A DNA stretch of 64,000 bases from Arthrobacter sp. Leaf69 (lineage in GTDB: Bacteria; Actinomycetota; Actinomycetes; Actinomycetales; Micrococcaceae). Position numbers and translations under genes: made by a program. Within the stretch, counting starts at the first letter, position 1, and the number at the start of each line of letters is the position of its first letter. The stretch spans positions 454,237 through 518,236 of the forward strand of contig NZ_LMLR01000010.1 of the NCBI RefSeq assembly GCF_001422645.1. The letters run 5' to 3'. Below are positions 6,966 to 15,679 of this stretch, piece after piece. Under the pieces are notes generated by a model that was not told the DNA's origin, made no database searches, and saw only the letters and a list, made by a program, of their open reading frames with translations.

Positions 6966-9900
6966 GTGTTAATCCGCAGTACCAGCGCGGGCAAAAAGCC
7001 CGCACCCAGCCAGCGGCAGTGGCGTGCCGCGTTCCTCCGCACCGGAACCGCCGTGGCGGCGACCATCGTTACTGCGGCAGCCGCCGTCGTGATCCCGATG
7101 CCGGCCGCCCAGGCCACGCCCGCCCCGGACGATCCGTCGGCAGCCCACTCGCTCCGCGGCCCGGTGACCGACGAACGGTTCTACTTCGTGATGGCGGACC
7201 GCTTCAACAACGGCAGCACCGCCAACGACGGCGGCGGCCTCGGCCCGGATCCGATGATGTCGGGCTTCGACCCGACGAAGAAAGGCTTCTACAACGGCGG
7301 GGACCTCAAAGGCCTGCGGGACAAGATCGACTACATCCAGGGCCTGGGCACCACCTCGATCTGGCTGACCCCGAGCTTCAAGAACAAGGCGGTCCAGCCG
7401 GAGGACAAGTCGGCCGGCTACCACGGCTACTGGGTCACCGACTTCACCCAGATCGATCCGCACCTGGGCACCAACGAGGAGCTCAAGTCGCTCATCGACG
7501 AGGCCCACGCCCGCGGCATGAAGGTCTACTTCGACATCATCACCAACCACACCGCGGATGTGATCGGCTACGAAGAGGGCGACCGTGCGGCCTACAAGTC
7601 CAAGGACGCCGCGCCCTACCTGACCGCCGCCGGGGTCCCGTTCGATGACCGCGACTACGCCGGAACGGGCAGCTTCCCGGCCCTGGACGCGGCGAAGTCC
7701 TTCCCCTACACGCCGAAGCTGGCGCCCGGCGAGGAAAACCTCAAGGTCCCGGCCTGGCTCAACGACCCGACGCTCTATCACAACCGCGGCGACACCACTT
7801 TTGAAGGCGAAAACTCCTTCTACGGCGACTTCTTCGGCCTCGACGACCTCTTCACCGAACACCCGAAGGTGGTGAACGGCATGGCCGACATCTACGAGAA
7901 GTGGATCGGCGACTTCGGCGTGGACGGTTTCCGAATCGACACCATGAAGCACGTCAACGACGAGTTCTGGCAGCAGTTCGGCCCCCGGGTCCTCGACTAC
8001 GCCAAGGCGCACGGCAAGGACGAGTTCTTTATGTTCGGCGAGGTCTTCGACACCTCCAAGAGCTTCACCTCGCAGTTCACCACCCGCAACAAGATGCAGG
8101 CCGTGCTCGACTTTCCGTTCCAAGATGCGGCCCGCAACTTCGCCTCCCGCGGCCAGGGCGCCAAGGAACTGGAGACCTTCTTCGCCGGCGACGACTGGTA
8201 CACGGACGCCGACTCCAACGTCTACGAACTGCCCACCTTCCTGGGTAACCACGACATGGGCAGGATCGGCAGCTTCATCACCGCGGACAACCCGGACGCG
8301 GACGACGCCGAACGCGTCGCCCGCGACCGGCTCGCCCACGAGCTGATGTACTTCTCCCGCGGCAACCCCGTGGTCTACTACGGCGACGAACAGGGCTTCA
8401 CCGGCCCCGGCGGAGACCAGGACGCCCGCCAGACGATGTTCGCGAGCAGGGTCCCGGACTACCTCGATGACGATCTGCTCGGCACCGACGCCACGCACGC
8501 GGGCGACAACTTCACCACCGCCCACCCGCTGTACCGCGGGATCAGTGAGCTCGCCACCCTGACCACCGAACATCCGGCGCTGCGCAACGGCGCACACCAG
8601 AACCGCTACGCCTCCGACGGGCCGGGCATCTACGCCTTCTCCCGTACCGACGCCAAGGACCAGCGCGAGTACGTGGTTGCCGTCAACAACAGCAAGCAGG
8701 CCCGGACGGCAGCGGTTCCCACCTACGTGGCCAAGCGCAGCTACAACCGCATCTACGGAGAAGCGGCCGCCGAGGTCAAGACCGCCGCGGACGGGAAGCT
8801 CACGGTCACGGTCCCGCCGCTGTCCGCCGTTGTCTACGAGTCCGCGGGCCGCATCCCGCATTCCAAGGCGGCACCCGCCGTGACACTGCAGGAGCCGGCG
8901 GCGTCTGCCGCGGACAACAGCCGCGTACGGATAGCGGCCGACGTCGACGGCAGTTCCTTCTATGAGGTCACCTTCCAGGCCCGCACCGCCGGCGGCAAAT
9001 GGGCCCCGATCGGCACGGATGACACGGCGCCGTACCAGGTCTTCCACGACGTCTCCGCGCTGGACGCCGGCACGGCCGTGGAGTACCGCGCCGTCGTGCT
9101 GGACAACGGGTCGCACACCTCGGTGAGCAAGCCCCGCAGCGGCACCGTCCCGGCGCCGGTTTTGAGCCTGGCGTCCCCCAAGGAGGGCAGCAGCGTCCAG
9201 GGCAAGGTCGTAATCACTGCAGCCGCCAGCCCGGAAAAGGCCGACTACACCGTCCGGTTCGAGCGCAGCATCAGCGGCGGTGACTGGTCGGAAATCGGCC
9301 AGGACAGCTCCTCCCCCGCCTACACCGCCGTCGACGACCTGGGCGCGCTGGCGCTGGCGGACGGCACCCAGCTCCGCTACCGGGCCCTGATGGACGTTCC
9401 GGGCGTGGGCGAGGTGACCAGCGGGACCCGCACAGTCGTGGCCGGGGAGCTTCCCCAGCCTTCCTCGGTCACCGTCGCCGGGAGCCTCAACTCGGAAATG
9501 GGCTGCCCGGGTGACTGGCAGCCGGATTGCGGGGCCGCCCACATGACGCTGGATCCGGCGGACAAGATCTGGCGGCTCACCGCGGTCCTGCCCGCCGGCA
9601 GCTACGAATTCAAGGCAGCCCTCAACGGATCCTGGGACGAGAACTACGGCGCCGGCGGAACGCTCAACGGAAACAACATCACTCTGGACCACCCCGGGGG
9701 CCCGGTGACCTTCCGCTACGACAACAGCACCCACCTGCTGAGCGCCGTGTACGCCTCACAGCAACCGGGGGCCGTCGCGGCTGCCGGTGACATGAACTCG
9801 GAGCTTGGCTGCGCGGGCGACTGGATGCCGGACTGTGACGCGGCCCAGCTGATTCTGGATCCCACTGACCTGGTCTGGAAGCTGACCACCACCCTGCCAG

Positions 9901-10058
9901 CCGGCAGCTACGGGTTCAAAGCTGCCCTCAACCGCTCCTGGACAGAAAACTATGGGGCCGGGGGCGCCCCCGGCGGCGGCAACGTCAGCATCACGCACGA
10001 CGGCGGGCAGATCACCTTCCGGTACGACCACTTCAGCCATCTCATCAACGCCGGCTGA
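6966..10058 (+). CDS. Secreted alpha-amylase (GH13) with tandem X25/SusE-like modules
   Basis: A 1030-residue extracellular starch hydrolase. The N-terminus has a long signal peptide (basic start, hydrophobic TAVAATIVTAAAAVVI, cleavage near AQA-TP). The GH13 barrel follows: region I DIITNH (about 190-195), region II GFRIDTMKH with nucleophile Asp325, region III FGEVFD with acid/base Glu359, and region IV FLGNHD with Asp430. After the C-terminal sheet come two Ig-like modules (about 640-830). Two tandem X25-type repeats close the protein (about 834-930 and 934-1030), each with AG-x-x-NSE-x-GC-x-GDW and LPAGSYxFKAALN. These resemble the starch-contacting modules of pullulanases. GTG start with GGAAGG upstream. 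A LacI-type operator suggests induction by malto-oligosaccharides. Confidence 0.92.
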   Translation: MLIRSTSAGKKPAPSQRQWRAAFLRTGTAVAATIVTAAAAVVIPMPAAQATPAPDDPSAAHSLRGPVTDERFYFVMADRFNNGSTANDGGGLGPDPMMSGFDPTKKGFYNGGDLKGLRDKIDYIQGLGTTSIWLTPSFKNKAVQPEDKSAGYHGYWVTDFTQIDPHLGTNEELKSLIDEAHARGMKVYFDIITNHTADVIGYEEGDRAAYKSKDAAPYLTAAGVPFDDRDYAGTGSFPALDAAKSFPYTPKLAPGEENLKVPAWLNDPTLYHNRGDTTFEGENSFYGDFFGLDDLFTEHPKVVNGMADIYEKWIGDFGVDGFRIDTMKHVNDEFWQQFGPRVLDYAKAHGKDEFFMFGEVFDTSKSFTSQFTTRNKMQAVLDFPFQDAARNFASRGQGAKELETFFAGDDWYTDADSNVYELPTFLGNHDMGRIGSFITADNPDADDAERVARDRLAHELMYFSRGNPVVYYGDEQGFTGPGGDQDARQTMFASRVPDYLDDDLLGTDATHAGDNFTTAHPLYRGISELATLTTEHPALRNGAHQNRYASDGPGIYAFSRTDAKDQREYVVAVNNSKQARTAAVPTYVAKRSYNRIYGEAAAEVKTAADGKLTVTVPPLSAVVYESAGRIPHSKAAPAVTLQEPAASAADNSRVRIAADVDGSSFYEVTFQARTAGGKWAPIGTDDTAPYQVFHDVSALDAGTAVEYRAVVLDNGSHTSVSKPRSGTVPAPVLSLASPKEGSSVQGKVVITAAASPEKADYTVRFERSISGGDWSEIGQDSSSPAYTAVDDLGALALADGTQLRYRALMDVPGVGEVTSGTRTVVAGELPQPSSVTVAGSLNSEMGCPGDWQPDCGAAHMTLDPADKIWRLTAVLPAGSYEFKAALNGSWDENYGAGGTLNGNNITLDHPGGPVTFRYDNSTHLLSAVYASQQPGAVAAAGDMNSELGCAGDWMPDCDAAQLILDPTDLVWKLTTTLPAGSYGFKAALNRSWTENYGAGGAPGGGNVSITHDGGQITFRYDHFSHLINAG

Positions 10059-10126
10059 TCAGCGCCGCCACCAACCCGGAAGGGACCGACGTCCGGTTGG
10101 GTGCGCGGGTATTCAACCCGGACCGC

Positions 10127-10207
10127 GGGACATGTCCGCTCCCCGCACCCAGGGCTGGGCATATCAGCACTATGTCCAGCACTCGGAGCGGCCGGGGCGC
10201 ATGTCCC
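10127..10207. repeat. 81-bp interspersed palindromic repeat, copy C
   Basis: Third copy with the same 11-19-21-19-11 architecture (ends GGGACATGTCC and GCGCATGTCCC, centre GGGCATA ... ACTATGTCC). It sits between the convergent amylase and PHP genes. Confidence 0.85.
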
Positions 10208-10232
10208 GCGGAAGCTGGCCTGCGGCCGGCCC

Positions 10233-11252
10233 TCAGCGCCCCGCCGAGGCCCAGTCCAGCAGGCGGTCCAGGGGCCAGGTGGTGACAATCCGGGCCGCCG
10301 GCACGCCGTTGCGTTCAGCCCGCTCGGCACCGTACTGCAGGAAATCGAGCTGGCCCGGGGCGTGGGCGTCGCTGTCGATGCTGAACAGGCAGTCGGCGTC
10401 GAGGGCCACCTGAATGAGGGCGCCGGGCGGGTCCTGGCGTTCGGGCCGTGAATTGATCTCGACGGCGACGTTGTTCTCGGCGCAGGCCGCGAAGACCTCT
10501 TCGGCGTCGAACTCCGACGCCGGCCGTGTGCCCCGGCCGCCCTGAACCAGGCGGCCGGTGCAGTGGCCGAGCACGTTGGTGTGCGGGTCCGCGATGGCGC
10601 CGAGCATCCGGCGGGTCATGGTGCGCTTGTCGGCGCGAAGCTTCGAGTGCACGCTGGCGACCACGATATCCAGCCGGTCCAGCATCTCCGGGGTCTGGTC
10701 CAGGGTGCCGTCCTCGAGGATGTCGACCTCGATGCCGCGCAGGAGGCGGAAGCCGCCGTCGTCGGCGTTGATCTCCGAGACGACGTCGAGTTGTTCCGCG
10801 AGCCGCGCGGCGCTCAGCCCGTTGGCGATCTTGAGGTTGGGTGAATGATCAGTCAGCGCGAGGTACTCGCGGCCCAGCAGCCTGGCGGCGCCCACCATGG
10901 CCTCAATCGGGGATCCGCCGTCGGACCAGTCACTGTGGCTGTGCAGGTCGCCGCGCAGCGAGGCCAGCAACTCGCGCCCTCCCGGCACCAGAGGCTGGTC
11001 CCCCCGGCTCCGCAGGCCGCTCAGGTACTCCGGCACCCCGCCGTCCAGCGCCTCCCGGATGACCTGGAAGGTCCGGTCGCCAATCCCTTTGGTCCTTTTC
11101 AGCCGGCCATCACGGACCCGGGCAGCCAGTTCCTCCGCGTCCAGGCCGGCGATGATCCCGGCAGCCTTGCGGAACGCCTGGATCTTGAACGTCGGTGCGA
11201 GCTCGCGTTCAAGCCAAAAGGCAATCTCATTGAGGGCGTCGACGGCATCCAT
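10233..11252 (-). CDS. PHP-domain phosphoesterase with helix-hairpin-helix N-terminus (PolX C-terminal-like)
   Basis: A 339-residue protein. The first 80 residues (ALNEIAFWLERELAPTFKIQAFRKAA ... RTKGIGDRTFQVIREAL) form a helix-hairpin-helix DNA-binding unit like the 8-kDa and fingers region of PolX. The PHP domain follows with metal ligands in GDLHSHSDWSDGGSP, YLALTDHS, LLRGIEVDIL, DIVVASVHS, LGHCTGR, VEINSRPER and SIDSDAHAP. The nucleotidyltransferase part of PolX is absent. Predicted role: metal-dependent phosphoesterase or 3'-exonuclease in DNA repair. I prefer the ATG at 11252, which has GGAAG eight bases upstream, over the ATG at 11267. Confidence 0.82.
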   Translation of the reverse strand: MDAVDALNEIAFWLERELAPTFKIQAFRKAAGIIAGLDAEELAARVRDGRLKRTKGIGDRTFQVIREALDGGVPEYLSGLRSRGDQPLVPGGRELLASLRGDLHSHSDWSDGGSPIEAMVGAARLLGREYLALTDHSPNLKIANGLSAARLAEQLDVVSEINADDGGFRLLRGIEVDILEDGTLDQTPEMLDRLDIVVASVHSKLRADKRTMTRRMLGAIADPHTNVLGHCTGRLVQGGRGTRPASEFDAEEVFAACAENNVAVEINSRPERQDPPGALIQVALDADCLFSIDSDAHAPGQLDFLQYGAERAERNGVPAARIVTTWPLDRLLDWASAGR

Positions 11253-11433
11253 GGCACCATCTTCCACCCCATCCGCGGGCCGCGGACCCCCCGACGTGTC
11301 CGGATGTCGCGCCGATTTGGGCAGCGGGGCCTTCGTTCTGAGAGACTTGTCCCGGCCGGGGCCTGATCCGGCCGGGAACTACGCCGGCGGTCCTTGGGGA
11401 GGTCCGGCCTGGCAGCTGGGAATCTTCAGAATT

Positions 11434-12606
11434 ATGGTGCTGCTCGACCGGTCCACGCTCATGGTGGTCTTCGCCGTGATGACGCTGACCATGCTGGTCC
11501 TTTTCTACTTCGACACCTACCGCAAGAGCCGGGCGCCCTTTGCCGGATGGTGGTGCGGCGCTGTCGCCTCCTTCTTCCTGGCCGCCGTCTTCTACTTCAT
11601 GGGCGAGGTCCAGGAAGTGGCCTGGGCTCCCAGTGTGGGCAACGGTGTGATGGTGCTGGGCTCCGGCTGCGTCTGGGCAGGCACCCGCTCGCTGGCGGGC
11701 CGGAGGAACCGGCCCTGGCTGCTGGGGATTCCGGCGACGGCAGCCGTCGCCATTGACGTCGCCGTCCGGCACACGGACAACGCCCCGATCGGCAGCATTG
11801 TCCTGTTGGCCCTGATGGGGATGGCGATCGGGCTGGCCTCCGTGGAGCTGTGGCGCGAGCGGGCCGAGTCCTGGCACCTGGTCCGGTCCCTCGCCGTCGC
11901 AACGGCCGGCTGTGCCGCCTACTACCTGAGCCGGACCGTCGGGCTGGCCGTGCTGGGCCCCGCGGATCCGCTGTTCCAGGTGCTCTTCGGCACCGGCGTG
12001 ACCCTGCTGATGGCCATGGTCCTGCTGGTGGTGGTCTCCTCCAGCATCACGTCGCTGAACTACGCCCGCCGGACCGAGGACCTGCAGGAGCTGGCCTACC
12101 GCGACGGGCTGACCGGGCTGCTAAACCGCGGGGAGTTTATGCACCAGGCCCACCGCCGGCTCCGGGCCAACCTCGCGGCCGGCGTCGACACCGCGATTGT
12201 CATGGCGGACCTGGACCGCTTCAAGGCAGTCAACGACCGGTTCGGCCATGACGCGGGCGACGGCGTCATCCGGGCTTTCGCCGAGGCATGCCGCTCGGCC
12301 GTGCGGGACGCGGACCTGGTGGGCCGCTACGGCGGCGAGGAGTTTGCCCTGCTGCTCGATGGCGTCGACGCGGAAGAAGCCGTCCGGATCGCCGACCGGA
12401 TCAACGCCGCGCTGGCCGAAAAAAGTTCCCTGCCCCAGGGTGTGGACGCGCCGACGGCGAGCTTCGGCGTCGTCGACGCACGGGACCGGAACGCGGGGCT
12501 GCAGCGCCTCCTCCGGGAAGCCGACCGGGCCCTGTATGACGCGAAGGCGGCCGGCCGGAACCGGGCGGTGATCGGATTTACCGGGGCAGGCACCCAAGCG
12601 GGCTGA
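11434..12606 (+). CDS. Membrane-bound GGDEF diguanylate cyclase
   Basis: A 390-residue inner-membrane protein. About six hydrophobic segments span residues 5-205 (starting STLMVVFAVMTLTMLVLFYF). The GGDEF domain starts at LAYRDGLTGLLNRGEF and carries the active-site loop GRYGGEEF. An RDAD motif lies exactly five residues before GGEEF, the canonical RxxD inhibitory I-site. The enzyme is therefore expected to be active in making c-di-GMP from GTP and to show product inhibition. No EAL domain is present. The frame is open much further upstream, but those codons overlap the divergent PHP gene, so I start at the ATG before the first membrane helix. Confidence 0.85.
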   Translation: MVLLDRSTLMVVFAVMTLTMLVLFYFDTYRKSRAPFAGWWCGAVASFFLAAVFYFMGEVQEVAWAPSVGNGVMVLGSGCVWAGTRSLAGRRNRPWLLGIPATAAVAIDVAVRHTDNAPIGSIVLLALMGMAIGLASVELWRERAESWHLVRSLAVATAGCAAYYLSRTVGLAVLGPADPLFQVLFGTGVTLLMAMVLLVVVSSSITSLNYARRTEDLQELAYRDGLTGLLNRGEFMHQAHRRLRANLAAGVDTAIVMADLDRFKAVNDRFGHDAGDGVIRAFAEACRSAVRDADLVGRYGGEEFALLLDGVDAEEAVRIADRINAALAEKSSLPQGVDAPTASFGVVDARDRNAGLQRLLREADRALYDAKAAGRNRAVIGFTGAGTQAG

Positions 12607-12636
12607 GCTGCCCGGAGTTTTGATCTGCCCGGGAAC

Positions 12637-13536
12637 TCAGGAAGGGCGCGGAAGCTTTGCTGCGAGCCTTCCGGCCGCAGCGGCCGAAGGGCGCGCCGCG
12701 GGATCCATGGCGGTCATGGCGGCCAGCAACGACACCCAGGACGCGCCGACGCCGGCCGGAATCTCGGGATCGCGAAGGGTCCGCGCCACCAGGGATTCCA
12801 CGGGGGTCCCCGGGAACGCCTTGGCCCCGGTGAGGCACTCCAGCAGCACGAGCCCCAGGGAATAGATGTCGCCGGGCGCACCCGGGTGCCGGCCGGCGGC
12901 CTGCTCCGGGCTCATGTAGTGCACGGTGCCGGAGGAATCGCCCGGCTCCAGCTCGACTCCGGCGGGGGTGGCGATGCCGAAATCCGCGATCCGGACCGCG
13001 GAGCGCCGCAGTTCGCTGACCAGGATATTGGCGGGTTTGATGTCCCGGTGAACCAGCCCGCGCCCATGGATGTGCGCAAGCCCGGACAGCGCCGACTCCG
13101 CCCACCGGGCCACGTCGCCGGTGTCGGCAGCGCCACTGCGGATCCGCTCGGCGAGGCTTCCGCCGTAGACATACTCCTCAACGAGGAAGGGGCGGCCTGC
13201 CCACTGGTCACCCGCCGGAACGACGCCTTCGGCGATGAACGTGACGATCGCGGGGTGGTCCAGTGACGCCAGGATGCGCGCCTCGGCGTGGATCCGTTCC
13301 GTCTGCCGCGGGTCAGGGCCCTCAGCGACCTTGATGGCGACGGGCCGGCCGTCCAGGAGGTCCGTCCCGCGGAACACCGTAGCGGTGGCGCCCCGGCCCA
13401 GCAGTTCATGGACGGCGAATCGCCCCGCCGGGGCATCCGGCAGGGCCAGCAGTTTGGCATCGAGTCCTGCGGCGGCGACCACAGGGGCCGTGGCGGCGGG
13501 CCGCTCCGCCAGGGCTACCCCGGAGTGCGGTGTCAC
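12637..13536 (-). CDS. Serine/threonine protein kinase, soluble
   Basis: A 299-residue Hanks-type kinase. Visible motifs are the Gly-rich loop LLGRGATATVF, VAIKV (ATP Lys), HAEARILASLDHP, the catalytic loop HRDIKPAN, DFG, and the SPEQ activation-segment end. There is no membrane helix or PASTA domain after the kinase fold, so it is a cytosolic signalling kinase and not a PknB-type wall sensor. The GTG start overlaps the TGA stop of the preceding small Cys-protein gene (GTGA), so the two are translationally coupled, downstream of a MarR-type regulator. Confidence 0.88.
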   Translation of the reverse strand: MTPHSGVALAERPAATAPVVAAAGLDAKLLALPDAPAGRFAVHELLGRGATATVFRGTDLLDGRPVAIKVAEGPDPRQTERIHAEARILASLDHPAIVTFIAEGVVPAGDQWAGRPFLVEEYVYGGSLAERIRSGAADTGDVARWAESALSGLAHIHGRGLVHRDIKPANILVSELRRSAVRIADFGIATPAGVELEPGDSSGTVHYMSPEQAAGRHPGAPGDIYSLGLVLLECLTGAKAFPGTPVESLVARTLRDPEIPAGVGASWVSLLAAMTAMDPAARPSAAAAGRLAAKLPRPS

Positions 13537-13805
13537 CGGCTGAGCTCGGACAGGATGCCGGACGTGTGCACGATTCCGTCAAGCTGGAAGCCGCAACCGC
13601 AGCGCCAGAGCGGCGGCAGCTCTGCCGCGGCATCGGCCGGCGCGAAGGAGTACACGGACATGGTGGCCGAAGCCGGGGCCTTCCACTCCATGGGCATCCC
13701 GCAGTGGCTCGGCGCGGCCGCGCCGAGCGCTGCGGGCGCAGTGGCCGGTGCAGCAGCTGGCGCCATTGCGGCCACGGCGCCGGCGGAAAAACGAATCTCA
13801 GACAT
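13533..13805 (-). CDS. Small Ala-rich Cys protein of unknown function
   Basis: A 90-residue protein with an Ala/Pro-rich first half (about residues 9-33) that may be a weak hydrophobic helix. The second half contains SHCGMP and RCGCGFQLDG. The Cys-Gly-Cys-Gly and the earlier Cys/His could form a small zinc site. I do not recognise it. It is coupled by a 4-base overlap to the kinase gene and follows the MarR gene by 50 bp, so it may be a partner or substrate of the kinase (inference). No ribosome-binding site is visible before the ATG. A TATATG-like -10 about 18 bases upstream suggests a very short or absent leader. Confidence 0.65.
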   Translation of the reverse strand: MSEIRFSAGAVAAMAPAAAPATAPAALGAAAPSHCGMPMEWKAPASATMSVYSFAPADAAAELPPLWRCGCGFQLDGIVHTSGILSELSR

Positions 13806-13824
13806 AGTTGGTAAGCATACATAT

Positions 13825-13845
13825 AACTAGTCAGACTAGCTAGTT
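13825..13845. promoter_or_regulatory. Palindromic operator between marR-type gene and small Cys-protein gene
   Basis: CTAGTCAGACTAG (13827-13839) is a perfect palindrome around a central A. It is nested in a larger AACTAG ... CTAGTT inverted repeat. A single AACTAG half-site recurs at 14389-14394, upstream of the MarR gene. The spacing and AT content suit a MarR dimer. Confidence 0.55.
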
Positions 13846-13855
13846 GCCGCTGAGG

Positions 13856-14365
13856 TTAATTTCCGCCGTGGTCCGTCGGCTCGGCAATAGCCTCACTCAT
13901 TCGCCGCAGGAACCTGACCACGGTCCGCGCTTCCTCGTCGCTGAGCTCCTCCGCTACGGCCATCATGCGGCGGTGCATGTCCCCCAGCGTGGCCCGTACC
14001 TCGGCATCCGTGGCCCCCGTGGGGACGATCACCAGCGAGCGCCGGTCCGTGGGGTGGGGCTCGCGGCGGACATGGCCGCTGTTCACGAGCCGGTCAATCA
14101 ATGACGTGGTGGAGGCGGTGGTGATTCCGAGGATGCGGCTGAGGTCCTTGGGCCCCGCCTGCTCGCCCGCGGCCTGGGCACGCAGCAGATATCGCAGCGC
14201 CAACAGGTCCGTCTCGCCCATCCCCATGGAATCCCTCGTGGAGCGCCGACGGGCAACTTCCACGTTGCGGTACTCGCGAAGCGCCTGGAGGACCGCGCCG
14301 GGCGGGTCGAGCCTGTCGTCGGGTCCATACCAGTACCCGGATCCGGTGGGGCTGTTCGCGTTCAT
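13856..14365 (-). CDS. MarR-family transcriptional regulator
   Basis: A 169-residue winged-helix regulator. The domain spans about residues 50-145: DLLALRYLLRAQAAGEQAGPKDLSRILGITTASTTSLIDRLVNSGHV is the helix-turn-helix, and RREPHPTDRRSLVIV is the wing with the conserved DxRS/R motif. No Cys is present, so a thiol switch is unlikely; a small-molecule ligand is expected. It is the first gene of an apparent operon with the small Cys protein and the kinase. AACTAG-type repeats before both the regulator and the next gene suggest autoregulation. Confidence 0.85.
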   Translation of the reverse strand: MNANSPTGSGYWYGPDDRLDPPGAVLQALREYRNVEVARRRSTRDSMGMGETDLLALRYLLRAQAAGEQAGPKDLSRILGITTASTTSLIDRLVNSGHVRREPHPTDRRSLVIVPTGATDAEVRATLGDMHRRMMAVAEELSDEEARTVVRFLRRMSEAIAEPTDHGGN

Positions 14366-14427
14366 CCGGCAATCCTAGCCGAACTGATAACTAGATCATC
14401 ATGCGTTTTCGGCGGTTTCGGGGCAAC

Positions 14428-14467
14428 AAAAAACCCCGGCACCCTGTCGCCAGGATGCCGGGGTTTT
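14428..14467 (-). terminator. Terminator for tRNA-Lys
   Basis: A stem of AACCCCGGCA with TGCCGGGGTT surrounds a 14-base loop. Read on the minus strand it ends in TTTTTT (14428-14433). A T-run also exists on the plus side, so it may work in both directions. Confidence 0.85.
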
Positions 14468-14487
14468 CCCGCTCTTCGCTAAAAGAG

Positions 14488-14560
14488 TGGGCCCTGTGGG
14501 GATCGAACCCACGACCCACGGATTAAAAGTCCGATGCTCTACCAACTGAGCTAAAGGCCC
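14488..14560 (-). tRNA. tRNA-Lys (anticodon TTT)
   Basis: A full cloverleaf reads on the minus strand. The acceptor is GGGCCTT / AGGGCCC with one G-T pair, the D arm is GCTCAGTTGGTAGAGC, and the anticodon arm is TCGGACTTTTAATCCG. The T arm is GTGGGTTCGATCCCCAC and the discriminator is A. The 3' CCA is not encoded. It is 73 nt long. Confidence 0.95.
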
Positions 14561-14774
14561 CAGCCGAATGCCCTAAAACAACGGATAAATCCGCCATTCG
14601 AGGGCCGATCAGCCCAGTCCATTTCTGGACGTTAATACTGTACCCCAGACCGGGACCGGTTTTTCGCACGGGGCGGGGACGACGCCGTCGGCCGTCACGG
14701 CGGTTGCAGCTGGGACCCGGCAACCGGCGGGCTGCACGCTCGATTCCCCGACAGCACTGGAGTAGCGTGGTGGC

Positions 14775-15431
14775 ATGAGCGAGCAAGCAGGATCCAGCAC
14801 CCCCGGACCGCCCCGGCACCACAAGCCGAAGCCCTTCGCCCCCATTGACTTTGAGCCCTTTGCGGGCGGGGCCGATCCCGCCCGCGTCTCCGAAGCGGCC
14901 CATCTCGCCGCGCAGGCCTTGGTGCGCCGAGGCCGCGACAGCGACGACCCCGTGGTGACCAAACGGCTCGTGAAGCTCGCCGACGAGCAGGGCCTGGAGG
15001 CCATCGCCGAAATGTGGGCCGAAAGCCCGGCACGCTCCCTTCCGGGAGCCCTCTGGCGGCTATACGCCCTCCGCGCCGCCACCATCCAGGACCCCGAGCG
15101 GATCTCCGTGTATTTCAAGGCCGGCAAGGACACCGCCCAGGTCTCGCACGTCGTCGCCGGCGCCGCCGAGCCGCCCGGAGCCGAGGAGATGAAGTCGATG
15201 GCGGACGCCATCCTCTCGGGCGCGTTCGACGGCGAGTTCGACGTCGCGCTGGAGCGTTCCGCCGCGTTCTGCCGCGTGGTGGCGCTCGGACAGGCCACCC
15301 TCGCCGACGGCGCCGAGCACGGGAACGAGGGCCACGCCAGCAAGCTCACCCGCAATTCGCACCTCCTGGTGAAAACCGCCGAGGACCTCGAGCACGCCGC
15401 CAACGCGTGGCGGCTGGGCGAGCTGGACTGA
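14775..15431 (+). CDS. Conserved actinobacterial protein of unknown function
   Basis: A 218-residue, mostly helical soluble protein with no membrane segment. Distinct stretches are PFAPIDFEPFAGGADPARVSEAAHLAAQALV, WRLYALRAATIQDPERISVYFKAGKDTAQVSHVVAG and a C-terminal LTRNSHLLVKTAEDLEHAANAWRLGEL. I do not recognise a domain or catalytic motif. Length, codon use and an ATG shortly after the tRNA gene region support a real gene. It is convergent with the arsenic cluster, separated by an 84-bp inverted-repeat element. Confidence 0.75.
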   Translation: MSEQAGSSTPGPPRHHKPKPFAPIDFEPFAGGADPARVSEAAHLAAQALVRRGRDSDDPVVTKRLVKLADEQGLEAIAEMWAESPARSLPGALWRLYALRAATIQDPERISVYFKAGKDTAQVSHVVAGAAEPPGAEEMKSMADAILSGAFDGEFDVALERSAAFCRVVALGQATLADGAEHGNEGHASKLTRNSHLLVKTAEDLEHAANAWRLGELD

Positions 15432-15522
15432 AGCTCATCGCGCGCCGCCGCTCCCCCGGCACGCATGCCTCCTGCGGACTGTCAATGTTGACTTGTCCCC
15501 GGCCACGTAGAAAACTAAAAGC

Positions 15523-15606
15523 GGTGCCGAACCGCGAAACCCCCGGGCTTCAACATTTAGCCGCCTAGAGCGGCCTACCGCCGAGAGGCGTATCCGGTTC
15601 GGCACC
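15523..15606. repeat. 84-bp element bounded by 12-bp inverted repeats
   Basis: GGTGCCGAACCG (15523-15534) is repeated as its exact reverse complement at 15595-15606, with 60 bp between. It lies in the 248-bp gap between convergent genes. No open frame or T-run is associated. It could be a degenerate mobile element end pair or a long hairpin. Confidence 0.6.
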
Positions 15607-15679
15607 ATTTTCATGCCCTGACCACCCCGTGAGAGCAACTGCCGAAGCCGACTGCACGGGCTGAACCGGCGCGGTACGG

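Noticed and set aside
6969..9734. Long minus-strand open frame opposite the amylase
   Set aside because: Val/Gly/Arg-skewed composition, no motif, and a complete GH13 enzyme lies on the other strand.
10071..10101. Terminator after the amylase (CCAACCCGGA / TCCGGTTGG)
   Set aside because: The stem is real but has no T-run on either side, so I do not call it a terminator.
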